A stretch of 64,000 nt of DNA from Allohoeflea poritis (GTDB taxonomy: Bacteria; Pseudomonadota; Alphaproteobacteria; Rhizobiales; Rhizobiaceae): the NCBI RefSeq assembly GCF_027889715.1, contig NZ_JAPJZH010000003.1, positions 248,001-312,000 of the forward strand, given 5' to 3'. The notes beneath the pieces were generated by a model. That model worked only from the letters and a program-made list of their open reading frames with translations, had not been told where the DNA came from and did not search any database. Of this stretch, positions 17,194-26,069 are shown piece after piece. How positions within the stretch are numbered: position 1 is the stretch's first letter; each line of letters starts with the position of its first letter. The translations under genes and the position numbers were made by a program.

Positions 17194-18399
17194 TCATTTC
17201 GATTGTCCGGCCGACTTTCCATCGCCGTCTTTAGTCTTGTCCGCGCCGAAGACAGCTGCGTTGTGCTGGCCGAGGACCGGCGCCGCTATCTCGGACTTCA
17301 GGGTCGCGGCGTTGATGCGGATCGGGGAGCGCACGGCAGTCAGCTCAAGGCTGGCGTTGCGTCGGATCGTCTGCTCCAGATCAAGCATGCGATAGGCTTC
17401 GCTTCGCAGCATGTCCTGCCAGTCGAGGACCTCGGAGCACCAGATGTCCGCCGGCTGCAGCACGGCAAGCCATTCGGCCGTCTTCTTCAGCTTGAGACGC
17501 CGGGCGATGGACTGCTTGATCTCGTCGCGATGGGAAAGCAGGGCGTTCTTGTCTTTGTAGAAATGGTCGAGGCCTTCCACACCAAGCAACTCCGCAAGCG
17601 TCTTCAGTGACGGCGTCATGGCAAGAGCCAGATAACCGTCGGCGGTCTCGTAAACGCCGTAGGGTGCGCCCAGATAGGCATGCGCCCCGTTGAACCCGCT
17701 GCGTTCGGGCGGCCTGTTGCCGTCGTTGAGATGGGTCGTCAGGACCTCGAACTGGAAATCGATCATCGCCTCGAAGAGGCTGGTCTCCACCTTGGCGCCC
17801 TTGCCGGTAATGCCGCGGCCGACCAATGCCGCCAGAACACCCTGCGCCAGCGCATTGCCGGCCATCATGTCGGCGACCGCCAGCCCCATCGGCATCGGCG
17901 GATCGTCACGGCTGCCGGTCAGCCAGAGCAGCCCGGAACGCGCCTGGGCCAGAAGATCCTGGCCCGGCAGGTCCTTCCAGGGGCCATCCTCGCCATAGCC
18001 GGAGATCGATCCGTAGACGATGCCGGGATTGATCTTGCGTACGTCCTCGTAACCGAATCCCTGCCGCTCGATGACGCCCGGCCGAAAGTTCTGGATCATC
18101 ACGTCGGCCGTTTTCAAAAGGTCAAACAGCCTTTGCCGGTCCTCTTCGTTGCGCAGGTCCGCCGTGATGCTTTCCTTGTTGCGGTTGATGGCATGGAACA
18201 GCGTGTTGTCGCCATCGATATCCGTGTCCGACAGATAAAGGTAGCGGCACAAATCGCCGATCTCGGGCCGTTCCACCTTGATGACCCGGGCGCCGAGATC
18301 CGCCAGCTTCAGCGTGCAGACGGGACCGGACAGGAACTGGCTGAAATCGATAACGGTCAGACCGTTGAGCGGCCGGTCGGCCTGCGGCAGATCCCTCAT
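17194..18399 (-). CDS. CaiB/BaiF-family (class III) CoA-transferase
   Basis: The true start is ATG 18399 (MRDLPQADRPLNGLTVIDFS), overlapping the preceding stop as ATGA; the longer open frame is an antiphase extension. The 401-residue product has the class III motifs: DFSQFLSGPVCTLKLADLGARVIKVERP, NRNKESITADL with the NxxK(R) pattern, VMIQNFRPGVIERQGFGYE, and the active-site Asp region ARSGLLWLTGSRDDPP. These enzymes move CoA between carboxylic acids. It sits among a sugar importer, a MaoC gene and a binding-protein homologue, so a sugar-derived or co-imported acid is a likely substrate. Confidence 0.9.
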   Translation of the reverse strand: MRDLPQADRPLNGLTVIDFSQFLSGPVCTLKLADLGARVIKVERPEIGDLCRYLYLSDTDIDGDNTLFHAINRNKESITADLRNEEDRQRLFDLLKTADVMIQNFRPGVIERQGFGYEDVRKINPGIVYGSISGYGEDGPWKDLPGQDLLAQARSGLLWLTGSRDDPPMPMGLAVADMMAGNALAQGVLAALVGRGITGKGAKVETSLFEAMIDFQFEVLTTHLNDGNRPPERSGFNGAHAYLGAPYGVYETADGYLALAMTPSLKTLAELLGVEGLDHFYKDKNALLSHRDEIKQSIARRLKLKKTAEWLAVLQPADIWCSEVLDWQDMLRSEAYRMLDLEQTIRRNASLELTAVRSPIRINAATLKSEIAAPVLGQHNAAVFGADKTKDGDGKSAGQSK

Positions 18400-19535
18400 G
18401 ACCGGCTCTCCAGATAGGCTGACTGCAATTTGTCGAGCGTTGCTTCGATGCCGGCTTCGCCGCGCAGGCACTCGTGAACGATGTCGCCGCCATGATCCTG
18501 AAGGCCCATATAGCCGTCGTAGCGCGGGCGCAGCCAGGCCGTCTCCAACGTCTGTCGCGTGTTGCGGAAGAAATCGCCGCATGCCGCATTGCAGGCATCG
18601 TCTTCCCAAGCGACCGCATTGCCCGGCTGGCCGCCGGATGAGAAATAGACACCCGACTGACACTGCGCTCCGGCGATCCAGAACGCATAGTCGGCGGCGA
18701 TGGCGCTGTGTTCAGACGAAGCGGACACCGCAATGCCCGTTCCGCCGATCACCGTGCCGCGCGGCCCGTTGTTGCCGATACCGGGCGCGTCGGCGAAAGT
18801 AACCGGAAACCTGCAATAGCCGCGGCGGCTGTAGTTCGTATAACCATAGCCGAACGGCGCATAGATCGGGCCGTCGGCCGTCCGGCCCATCCATTCCAGA
18901 ACCCCGATGGGATCGAGCGTCAGGCAGCGCGCATCCATCAGGCCGGCGATCTCCGCCATTACTTCGAGGACACGCTGGCCCTGCGCGCGTTCGATAAGGA
19001 GCCCGGGATCCTCGGCAATAGCGTAATCCATGTTGCGTGCGAGGCCGAAAAAGGTCATCAGCGCATTGATCGGGATGAGCGCAAAGGCCACGTCGCCGCC
19101 CCTGGCAAGTTCCACAACCTCGTTCCAACGCGTCGGTGCCACGCTCAACTGGTCCGAACGAAAGGCGGCAACCGGCGTGGCGGCATCGATCGCCAGCGCC
19201 CATTGATGACCATCAAATTCATAGGAGCGGTGCGAAACGCCAACGGATTGGGCGGCCAGCGTTTCCAGCTCCCCTGCCCGGCCCAGCGTGTCCAGCGCCA
19301 GGAGCTGTCCGCTGCGAGCGACCTCACCGACATGCGGATGATCGATGACCATCAGGTCATAGTCGCCGGCCATCTCCTCTATCGGGCGGTCGGCGAAAGC
19401 CTGGAGCGAGCGCTTTTCCCAGGCAATCGACACGCCCGGATGCATCTCGGCAAACTGCTTCGATGTCGCGACCATCGGATCGTAACCACGGCTGTGATCC
19501 CAGGTCATGCCGCGCAGATGTATCGTCTCACCCAT
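18396..19535 (-). CDS. Family 1 solute-binding-protein homologue without a signal peptide
   Basis: The 379-residue product begins directly with the mature fold (GETIHLRGMTWDHSRGYDPM), followed by a typical family 1 pattern: QFAEMHPGVSIAWEKR, DLMVIDHPHVGEVA, and a C-terminal segment ADYAFWIAGAQCQ. There is no hydrophobic leader, and the frame upstream of 19535 gives none, so the protein should stay in the cytoplasm. It is locked between MaoC (6 bases) and CaiB (4-base overlap), which suggests a partner or regulator of those enzymes rather than an importer subunit. The real binding protein of the importer is at 15830-17161. Confidence 0.82.
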   Translation of the reverse strand: MGETIHLRGMTWDHSRGYDPMVATSKQFAEMHPGVSIAWEKRSLQAFADRPIEEMAGDYDLMVIDHPHVGEVARSGQLLALDTLGRAGELETLAAQSVGVSHRSYEFDGHQWALAIDAATPVAAFRSDQLSVAPTRWNEVVELARGGDVAFALIPINALMTFFGLARNMDYAIAEDPGLLIERAQGQRVLEVMAEIAGLMDARCLTLDPIGVLEWMGRTADGPIYAPFGYGYTNYSRRGYCRFPVTFADAPGIGNNGPRGTVIGGTGIAVSASSEHSAIAADYAFWIAGAQCQSGVYFSSGGQPGNAVAWEDDACNAACGDFFRNTRQTLETAWLRPRYDGYMGLQDHGGDIVHECLRGEAGIEATLDKLQSAYLESRS

Positions 19536-19541
19536 CCGCAG

Positions 19542-20105
19542 CTACCCCGCCGCCTTCTCTTTCGCCAGCTTGGCAACCTCGTCGGCGAACGCCGCCGGAT
19601 CGCGATAGAGCGCGGTCATGAGATGTTCGCAATAAAGCACCAGCTCGCCGTCGCCCTTGAAGACCGAATAGCTCACACGCACCTTGCCCATCTCCTCGTT
19701 CTTGATCTCCTTGGAGAGGTTCTCGCGGATCGTGTAGATGGTGTCGCCGATAAAGACCGGCGCGATGAAGCGCAGGCGGTCATAGCCGTAGGAAAACGAA
19801 TTCAGGCAGTTGGTCGCGGCAAGTCCCAGGCCGTAGGAGAATACCTGAGCGCCGGCCACCAGGCGTTTTCCGAAAACGCCCTCTTTCTCGGCAAAGCCCT
19901 GATCGCCGACATAGGGATGCATATCGAGCACCAGCGAATTGAAGAGCATGGCCTCGCCTTCGGAGATGGTGCGCCGGATGGAACGGATTTTGTCGCCGAC
20001 CTCGAAATCCTCGAAGTACCAGTTCTCTGCGTTCCAGACCGGGATTTCGCAATGGTCCTTGGGCAACCCGGGCAATGCCCGTGCGTGGACACCAATCTCA
20101 GCCAT
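19542..20105 (-). CDS. MaoC-family (R)-specific enoyl-CoA hydratase/dehydratase
   Basis: The start at 20105 follows GGAGGAG by 3 bases, and the 187-residue product begins MAEIGVHAR. The hot-dog fold is seen in [32 protein letters not shown] and the end [12 protein letters not shown]. The usual catalytic Asp/His pair of hydratases is not clear here: the segment [13 protein letters not shown] takes its place. It is probably the first gene of the 16-gene operon, directly ahead of the binding-protein homologue and CoA-transferase, pointing to acyl-CoA chemistry. A paralogue lies at 32244-32687. Confidence 0.83.
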   Translation of the reverse strand: MAEIGVHARALPGLPKDHCEIPVWNAENWYFEDFEVGDKIRSIRRTISEGEAMLFNSLVLDMHPYVGDQGFAEKEGVFGKRLVAGAQVFSYGLGLAATNCLNSFSYGYDRLRFIAPVFIGDTIYTIRENLSKEIKNEEMGKVRVSYSVFKGDGELVLYCEHLMTALYRDPAAFADEVAKLAKEKAAG

Positions 20106-20280
20106 TTCTCCTCCCCAGGCTTCATTCTTGCCTGTCAATGATCCATGTTATTTTTTATTTGTCAAATTCTTTTCTATATATAAAATCCAAACTGTGCATT
20201 GACATGCCCGGACATCGCCGCCGACCGGGACGGCTGCCAGTTGTCGCAGGCATAATCAGCGCGGCGAAAACGGGAGGATC
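20106..20280. promoter_or_regulatory. AT-rich divergent control region
   Basis: This region separates the 16-gene operon (minus) from the Gfo/Idh/MocA gene (plus). It contains an AT-rich core with TATATATAAAA near 20175-20185, TGTCAA at 20133-20138 and 20160-20165, and TTGACA at 20199-20204, in an otherwise G+C-rich sequence. I cannot assign single promoters with confidence. Confidence 0.45.
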
Positions 20281-21348
20281 ATGATGATTGCGGAACTCAA
20301 ACAGTCCTGGCCGGCGCCGTCGGCGCCAAAGCCGGTTGTTATTGTGGGCGCAGGCGGCATTATCCGCGATGCCCACCTGCCGGCCTATGCCAAGGCCGGC
20401 ATAGCGGTCGGCGGCGTGACCGATGTCGACGCCGGGCACGCCAATGCCTTGGCCAGCGACTACGACATACCGGCGGTCTATTCGAGCCTGTCAGACGCGG
20501 TTTCGGCCAAGGGGACCGATGCGGTCTACGACATTGCGACGCCGCCCCACGTCATCACCGATATTCTGCCGGACCTTCCCGACGGCGCTGCCGTTCTCAT
20601 TCAAAAGCCGATGGGCGCCGACCAGGAGCAGGCGCGCCGCATCCGGCAGATCTGCCGCGACAGGAAACTGAAGGCGGCGGTCAATTTCCAGCTACGCTTT
20701 TCACCGATGATGATGGCTGCCAGGGACGCAATCGAGAAGGGTCTGCTCGGCGACCTTCTTGAGATCGAGGTGCACCTCAATATCTTCACGCCCTGGAAGC
20801 TCTTCCCGTTCCTCATTCCGATGGAGCGCGTCGAGATCGCTGTCCACTCGATCCATTATCTCGATACGATCCGCGCGCTGGCCGGCAGCCCCTCCGGCGT
20901 CTTCGCGCGCAGTATCGGCGATCCGCGGGCCGAGGACTTTGCACAGACCCGGACCTCCGTCATCCTGGATTACGGCGACCGGCTGCGCGGCCTGATGTCG
21001 ATCAATCACAATCACCAGGGCGGCCGCAAATTCCAGTCCGCCTGGTTCCGCATCGAGGGAACGGAAGGCGCCATGATGGTCAAGCTCGGCGTCTGCTTCG
21101 ACTATCCGAACGGAGAAGAGGATGAATTGTGGTACTGCCCGAATGGCGGGGCGTGGCAATCCATACCGCTGGAGGGAAGCTGGTTCATCGACGCCTTCAT
21201 GGGCACCATGCGCAATGTGCAGCGCTTCGATGCCGGCGAGGATGACCACCTATATGCTTCGGTCGAGGATGCCTATGAGACGATGGCGCTTGTCGAAGCC
21301 TGTTTCAATGCCATGCAGGTGCCACCTACTCCGCTTCAGCTTGACTGA
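20281..21348 (+). CDS. Gfo/Idh/MocA-family sugar dehydrogenase
   Basis: The 355-residue product has the N-terminal NAD(P)-binding GAGGIIRDAHLPAYAKAG (about 23-40), the family signature QKPMGADQEQARRI with the conserved Lys-Pro (usually EKP), and a C-terminal substrate domain. The start ATG is preceded by GGGAGG at 4 bases. The gene is divergent from the deoxysugar-like operon and could oxidise the sugar at C1 or another hydroxyl; the Gln in QKP is a small departure from the common EKP. Its 3' end overlaps the convergent IclR gene by 23 bases. Confidence 0.87.
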   Translation: MMIAELKQSWPAPSAPKPVVIVGAGGIIRDAHLPAYAKAGIAVGGVTDVDAGHANALASDYDIPAVYSSLSDAVSAKGTDAVYDIATPPHVITDILPDLPDGAAVLIQKPMGADQEQARRIRQICRDRKLKAAVNFQLRFSPMMMAARDAIEKGLLGDLLEIEVHLNIFTPWKLFPFLIPMERVEIAVHSIHYLDTIRALAGSPSGVFARSIGDPRAEDFAQTRTSVILDYGDRLRGLMSINHNHQGGRKFQSAWFRIEGTEGAMMVKLGVCFDYPNGEEDELWYCPNGGAWQSIPLEGSWFIDAFMGTMRNVQRFDAGEDDHLYASVEDAYETMALVEACFNAMQVPPTPLQLD

Positions 21349-22126
21349 CATCCTGCAGGAAAGCCCCGCCGCCGAGGCTCTTGGTCAGCTCGGCGGCCGT
21401 CCTGATCAGTTCGAGACGGCAATCCTCGAAGGTGATCGGGTCGTTATATTTTTCGATATGCGGAACGGTCAGAGCGGCAACCGCCCGGCCGGAATGGTCC
21501 ATGATCGGGGCCGCGACATTGACCACGCCCCGGACGACGAAACTGTCGCGAACCTCGTGTCCGTTGTCGCGTATCTTGCGCAGATCACGGCGCACCGATT
21601 CTTCACTCATGTCGGCCGGAAGCGGCACACTCTCGAAATATTCGCCGACCTCCTCGTCGGGAAGATGGGCAAGGATCACACGACCGGACGATGTCGACCA
21701 GAGATCGATCTTGGCGCCGAGGCGCACGGTCATGTTGTTGATGCCGGGTGAATCCACCTGCCCGACGACAAGCACGCTGTCGGACGTCAGGATCGCCAGA
21801 TGCGAGGACTGCTTGACCGCATTGACCATCGCCCGCATCAGCGGCCCGGCAAAGGCCGTGAGGCGCCGGATCTTCGGGATGCGGTGCGAGATCTCGAACA
21901 GGAAAGTTGTCAGAACGTAACGGTCGCTCAGCGGTTCCTGCGCCACGTAGCCGCGCTCCATGAGCACCACCAGCATGCGGAATATCTCGCTGACGGACCG
22001 GCCGAGCGCCCGGGCGATTTCCGACTGGCTCAGACCCGTTTCCTGATCCGACAGGAGTTCGATGATATCCAGCCCCTTTTCAAGGGCGGGAGCGGAATAG
22101 TTCTGTTTTTTGACGGCTTTATCCAT
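21326..22126 (-). CDS. IclR-family transcriptional regulator
   Basis: The 266-residue product has an N-terminal winged helix (SAPALEKGLDIIELLSDQE, then LSQSEIARALGRSVSEIFRML) and a C-terminal IclR effector domain with SSHLAILTSDSVLVVGQVDSPG and GRVILAHLPDEEV. Length is normal. It lies 107 bases after the aldehyde dehydrogenase gene and could be the last gene of the nucleoside operon or have its own promoter in that gap. It may control either the divergent sugar genes or the operon above. Confidence 0.9.
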   Translation of the reverse strand: MDKAVKKQNYSAPALEKGLDIIELLSDQETGLSQSEIARALGRSVSEIFRMLVVLMERGYVAQEPLSDRYVLTTFLFEISHRIPKIRRLTAFAGPLMRAMVNAVKQSSHLAILTSDSVLVVGQVDSPGINNMTVRLGAKIDLWSTSSGRVILAHLPDEEVGEYFESVPLPADMSEESVRRDLRKIRDNGHEVRDSFVVRGVVNVAAPIMDHSGRAVAALTVPHIEKYNDPITFEDCRLELIRTAAELTKSLGGGAFLQDVSQAEAE

Positions 22127-22233
22127 CCGTTCGCCTCAGACAGCACGCCGGAGCGTGTCGGGATACTTCGACTCGCTATTTTCTAGGGTAATTTGCGCCG
22201 GATCAAGAGACAGGCCGTGTCTGTCCAAGCAGG

Positions 22234-23679
22234 CTATACACGCCGGACACGCATCTTGACGAGTTTCGGCTCGAGATAGGCATCGAGCCCCTCCGGCCCG
22301 AGTTCGCGTCCGATGCCGCTCATCTTCCAGCCACCGAAGGGCGCCTGCAACTCGCTGACATCGTTGACATTGATGCCGATACCGCCGAATTCCAGCCGGT
22401 CCGCGACGGCCCAGAGCCGCTCAAGGTCCGAGCCGTAGAGATAGGCCGCCAGCCCGTATTCGAGGCTGTTGGCCATGGCGATCATCTGCGCATCCGTATC
22501 GAATGCGGCAACGGCCGCAAGCGGCCCGTAGGTCTCGCTGGTCATCGGCAGACTGTCGGCCGGCGCGTTGTCGATCACTGTCGGCCTGTAGAAAAAGCCG
22601 CTGCCGAAGGTCTCTCCGGCCGGTCTGCTCCCGCCGGCGACAAGCCGCCCGCCCTTTGTGACGGCGTCCTTCTGGTGGGCCTCGACCCGCTCAATGACGG
22701 AATTGTTGAGGACGGGTCCGTATTCGACGCCTGCATCGGTCCCGTGGCCAAGCTCCGTCCCTTCGGCCAGCCCGGCCAGAATATCCACGAATTCATTGTG
22801 CACGCACCGGTCCACCAGGATCCGGTTCACCGTGATGCAGATCTGTCCCATATTCGAGAAGGAACGGCGGTGCGCCGCCCGCGCCGCCTCTTCAAGATCG
22901 GCATCGGCCATGACGACGAGCGGCGCATTGCCGCCGAGCTCCAGGCAGAGCTTTTTCAGATTGCCTGCGGCATTGCGCATGATGTCCTGGCCGGCAGGGA
23001 TCGAGGCGGTCGCCGAGAGAACGCGCACGCCCGCGTGACGCGCCAGCGCGGCGCCCGCCACCGGGCCGCGGCCCGGCAAATCGGCGAGCGCGCCCATGGG
23101 AAGCCCGGCTTCGTGCAGGCAATCGACCAGCATGGCGATCGCCAACGGTGTCTCGGGCGGCGATTTGACGATCAACGGGCAGCCGGCGGCAATCGCCGGC
23201 CCTGCCTTCCAGCAGTAAAGATCGACCGGGTAGTTCCACGGAACGATCGCCGCCGCCACCCCGACGGGATGATAGGAGACGATATTCTTGATGTCGGCGG
23301 CCATGGCCGGCCGCAGGGAGCCGCCGATGCGAATCACCTCGCCCGCATAGTAACGAAGCACCCGCGCACCGAAGAGGATTTCCTTGCGGTTGTCGGCGAC
23401 CGGCTTGCCCTGCTCGCGGGTCAGCAGGAACGCCATGTCCTCGGCGCGCGCCTCGATCAGGCCGACCGCCCTTTCGAGTATTGCAGCCCGCTCATCTGCG
23501 TGCATCGCCGCCATGGCGGGAGCCGCCCGTTGCGCGGCTGCAACCGCGCGGTCGACAGTCGCCTCGTCGGCAAGCAGGGTCGAGCCTACCGGCGCTCCGG
23601 TGGCGGGGTCGGCGATCTCAAACCGCTCAAGCCCTTCCGGGAACTGCCATTCGCCGTCGATGAATAGTCCGCGATCCAT
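22234..23679 (-). CDS. NAD(P)-dependent aldehyde dehydrogenase
   Basis: The 481-residue product has all family features: PWNYPVDLYCWK cofactor region, LELGGNAP with the catalytic Glu, and the active-site Cys in NMGQICITVNR. The C terminus (FGGWKMSGIGRELG) is of the succinate-semialdehyde/lactaldehyde dehydrogenase type. It lies 12 bases after the SIS gene in the nucleoside-import operon. It could oxidise a short aldehyde from sugar-phosphate cleavage or lactaldehyde from the neighbouring deoxysugar operon; sequence does not decide. Confidence 0.92.
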   Translation of the reverse strand: MDRGLFIDGEWQFPEGLERFEIADPATGAPVGSTLLADEATVDRAVAAAQRAAPAMAAMHADERAAILERAVGLIEARAEDMAFLLTREQGKPVADNRKEILFGARVLRYYAGEVIRIGGSLRPAMAADIKNIVSYHPVGVAAAIVPWNYPVDLYCWKAGPAIAAGCPLIVKSPPETPLAIAMLVDCLHEAGLPMGALADLPGRGPVAGAALARHAGVRVLSATASIPAGQDIMRNAAGNLKKLCLELGGNAPLVVMADADLEEAARAAHRRSFSNMGQICITVNRILVDRCVHNEFVDILAGLAEGTELGHGTDAGVEYGPVLNNSVIERVEAHQKDAVTKGGRLVAGGSRPAGETFGSGFFYRPTVIDNAPADSLPMTSETYGPLAAVAAFDTDAQMIAMANSLEYGLAAYLYGSDLERLWAVADRLEFGGIGINVNDVSELQAPFGGWKMSGIGRELGPEGLDAYLEPKLVKMRVRRV

Positions 23680-23691
23680 GACCCAGCCTTT

Positions 23692-24459
23692 CTAACGCAT
23701 CTTCAGGCGCCGCCAGAGTTCGGCGTAGTTGCGGTCGTTCTGAATGTCGGCCTCGGCCTTCTCGGCCGTGTTGGGGCTGACCATGACGAAGGGCTCATGA
23801 CCGCGTTTGACCATGATTTCCACTGTCGCGGCGTTGATCGCCTGGCCGACGGCAATGGCAATCGACGTGGATGTCGCGCCGACCCGGTATTTCAGGCCTT
23901 CGATGGATATGCCCGCATCGCCCTTGGGCACGCCGGTGTCGATGACCACATCGGCAAGTTCGTACAGACGCTTGCCGCAGGAATGGCGCGATGGCGTCGA
24001 CGAGGAATGCGGGACAGACGTAACGCCGATGAGCTTCATGCCGCGCTCCTTGGCGCCGACGGCAATGTCGAGCGTCACGGCATTGAGACCCGAATGCGAG
24101 AAAATCAGCATCGCATCGCCGGAATCGAGCTGGTGCGAGGACAGGATCGCGTCGCCATAGCCTTCGCGGCCGTGGATGAACCGGTACTGGCGCGCGCCGC
24201 CGTCGCCCAATACGCGGTGAAACGAGATCATCGAGCTCTCGACGATCGGCCGAAAACCGGTGACCGTTCCCGTGCGCGGGAACATCTCCATCGCGGCAAA
24301 GGAGCCGTGACCGGTGCCGAAGGTAAACACCAGCTTGTCGTTGATGATCGCTTCTGCGCAGATCTCGGCCGCGGCCTCAATGGCCGCGCCTTGCGTGTCC
24401 GCGACCTTCTGCAACCGTTCCATGACCGTAGCGAAGTAATCCGTTGAAATATTACTCAT
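23692..24459 (-). CDS. SIS-domain phosphosugar-binding protein (COG4821 type)
   Basis: The 255-residue product is one SIS domain: FTFGTGHGSFAAMEMF near residues 45-60, LIFSHSGLNAVTLDIA (the phosphosugar loop), and GVTSVPHSSSTPSRH. Proteins of this group are often seen beside nucleoside or amino-sugar genes and are thought to isomerise or sense sugar phosphates. Here it follows a nucleoside phosphorylase and PfkB kinase, so a pentose phosphate is a plausible ligand. No characterised function can be assigned. Confidence 0.85.
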   Translation of the reverse strand: MSNISTDYFATVMERLQKVADTQGAAIEAAAEICAEAIINDKLVFTFGTGHGSFAAMEMFPRTGTVTGFRPIVESSMISFHRVLGDGGARQYRFIHGREGYGDAILSSHQLDSGDAMLIFSHSGLNAVTLDIAVGAKERGMKLIGVTSVPHSSSTPSRHSCGKRLYELADVVIDTGVPKGDAGISIEGLKYRVGATSTSIAIAVGQAINAATVEIMVKRGHEPFVMVSPNTAEKAEADIQNDRNYAELWRRLKMR

Positions 24460-24489
24460 TTTAACTCTCCATGCGGAACCGGTACGCCG

Positions 24490-25227
24490 TCAATCGAGCG
24501 CGCACAGCCCGCTTAACGCGATTTCGAACAATTGCTTCTCACCCTGCGCCAGCGCGCCCGGTTCGAGCTTTTCCTGGGTCAGCGCGTCCACTGTTCCGAG
24601 ACACAATGTGGTGCATGCGACGTCGAGCGCGCCGGCTGCCGCCAGCAGAGCCGAGGTTTCCATATCGACCGCGAGCACGCCCATTTCCTTGAGCAGTTCC
24701 CTGTTTGCCGAAGCGCGGTCACGGCCCGCATCGTCGATGCCGAACATGTCGCGATAAAAGGCGTCGTATGTGGCGTAGATACCTTTTCGCACGCTCTGCC
24801 CCGCAGCGGCGGCCGCCTGATTCAAGGCCTCGACCAGGGCGGTATCGGCCGCATACGGCTCGCCGCCTTCCAGATAGGCCGGCGATGTGCCCTCGAAGCC
24901 AACGGCCGATGTGCTGACGATAAACTCCCCGCCACGCGCCGGCGGGAAATACATGGCGGTTCCGATGCGCAGGAAGCGCGATATGCCGAGATCGGCGAGT
25001 TCATGCAGTACGATCGTCGCGATCGGCGCACCCATGCCGAATGCCGCGATCGTCAGGGATTTGCCCGCAAAACCGCCGGTGACGGATTTGAGGCCGCGCG
25101 AGACCGGCAGGAACCGTGGCTCTTCGAGGAGGCCGGCAATACGGTCCACCCGGTCCGGATCTCCGATCAGTATGGCGCGATCGCCTATATCGTCGGCAGA
25201 ATATCCGAGATACCAGGCCTTCTTCAT
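24490..25227 (-). CDS. Nucleoside phosphorylase (uridine phosphorylase/PNP family 1)
   Basis: The true start is ATG 25227 (MKKAWYLGYSADDIG), overlapping the kinase stop as ATGA; the longer open frame is an extension into the kinase gene. The 245-residue product shows the family phosphate loop ILIGDPDRVDRI, FGMGAPIATIVLHEL, RIGTAMYFPP and the ribose/base motif VLAVDMETSALLA. It should split a nucleoside with phosphate to base and pentose-1-phosphate. A BMP-type importer in the same operon agrees. Base specificity cannot be read from the sequence. Confidence 0.88.
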   Translation of the reverse strand: MKKAWYLGYSADDIGDRAILIGDPDRVDRIAGLLEEPRFLPVSRGLKSVTGGFAGKSLTIAAFGMGAPIATIVLHELADLGISRFLRIGTAMYFPPARGGEFIVSTSAVGFEGTSPAYLEGGEPYAADTALVEALNQAAAAAGQSVRKGIYATYDAFYRDMFGIDDAGRDRASANRELLKEMGVLAVDMETSALLAAAGALDVACTTLCLGTVDALTQEKLEPGALAQGEKQLFEIALSGLCALD

Positions 25228-26069
25228 GAGGTTTGCCTTTCCTGCCGCTGTTTCAGCATCTTGTTTGCCGCGTCGAGACCGGCTTGCGTCGCCGCGAGCG
25301 CATCCATTGTCCCGGCCATCTGTGCCGCAATGAAACCACCGGCCAGCGTGTCGCCCGCGCCCGTGGTGTCGCGGACCGCCAAAGGATCGATGGTCAGCGT
25401 CTGCACCTGCCCCTCGCATTCGACCGCGATTCCACGCAAACCCCGCGTCTCCACAATAGTCGTTTCGGGTGGTGTTTCCGCCACGAGGCTCCGCTCGGCT
25501 TCGTTGCAGAAAATCACATCGGCGGCCGACGAGAGCTCACCGCAAATCTCGGGAAAAAAGCTGTGCGCATCGTTCTTGATCACCCAGTAGAGCCGCGCGC
25601 TCGCCTTGCGGCACGCGAGGATCTCCCGGGTCAGGTGCGGCGGACCGACGGAAATGCACAGATGATCCGCGCCGGCCAGGAGGTCGCGCTGGGCTTGCGT
25701 CAACGTCTCCTCACCGGCAAAGACCGGATCGAAAAGGCAGGCGCACGTGCCGTCTGCCTGATAGGCCAGGATGGCCGTCGGCGTGCGCTCCGACGGCAGA
25801 CTGGCGATCCCGCCAATATCCGCTCCGGCATCGCGCAGCGCACCGACAAAATGATCGCTTTCCGCGCCGGTGCCGATCCATGTGAGCGGTGAAACCGATC
25901 CGCCTTCGCGTGTGACGGCCAGCGCCATATAGGCCGGGCAGCCGCCGATGCGCGGCCAGGCGGCGGGATCACGGTGATCGATCAGTGTCGTCCTGTCGCC
26001 GCCGATCTGCCCGGACAGGCCCACCGGATAGTCGAGACTGGCATAGCCGGTGACCACCAGTCCCGTCAT
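25224..26069 (-). CDS. PfkB-family carbohydrate kinase
   Basis: The 281-residue product is a ribokinase-fold kinase. The C-terminal signature DTTGAGDTLAGGFIA (about 235-249) holds the catalytic Asp and anion hole; an N-terminal GGCPAYMALAVTREGG is the substrate-side glycine motif. Family members phosphorylate ribose, adenosine, pseudouridine or fructose. Its neighbours (cysteine hydrolase upstream, phosphorylase downstream) suggest a nucleoside or pentose. Overlaps the neighbouring genes by four bases on each side. Confidence 0.87.
   Translation of the reverse strand: MTGLVVTGYASLDYPVGLSGQIGGDRTTLIDHRDPAAWPRIGGCPAYMALAVTREGGSVSPLTWIGTGAESDHFVGALRDAGADIGGIASLPSERTPTAILAYQADGTCACLFDPVFAGEETLTQAQRDLLAGADHLCISVGPPHLTREILACRKASARLYWVIKNDAHSFFPEICGELSSAADVIFCNEAERSLVAETPPETTIVETRGLRGIAVECEGQVQTLTIDPLAVRDTTGAGDTLAGGFIAAQMAGTMDALAATQAGLDAANKMLKQRQERQTS

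Noticed and set aside
17194-18663. A 489-codon version of the CoA-transferase
   Set aside because: The first 88 codons lie inside the binding-protein homologue in another frame; ATG 18399 gives the family N terminus and an ATGA overlap.
24490-25419. A 309-codon version of the nucleoside phosphorylase
   Set aside because: The upstream 64 codons overlap the PfkB kinase in another frame; MKKAWYLG at 25227 is the natural start.
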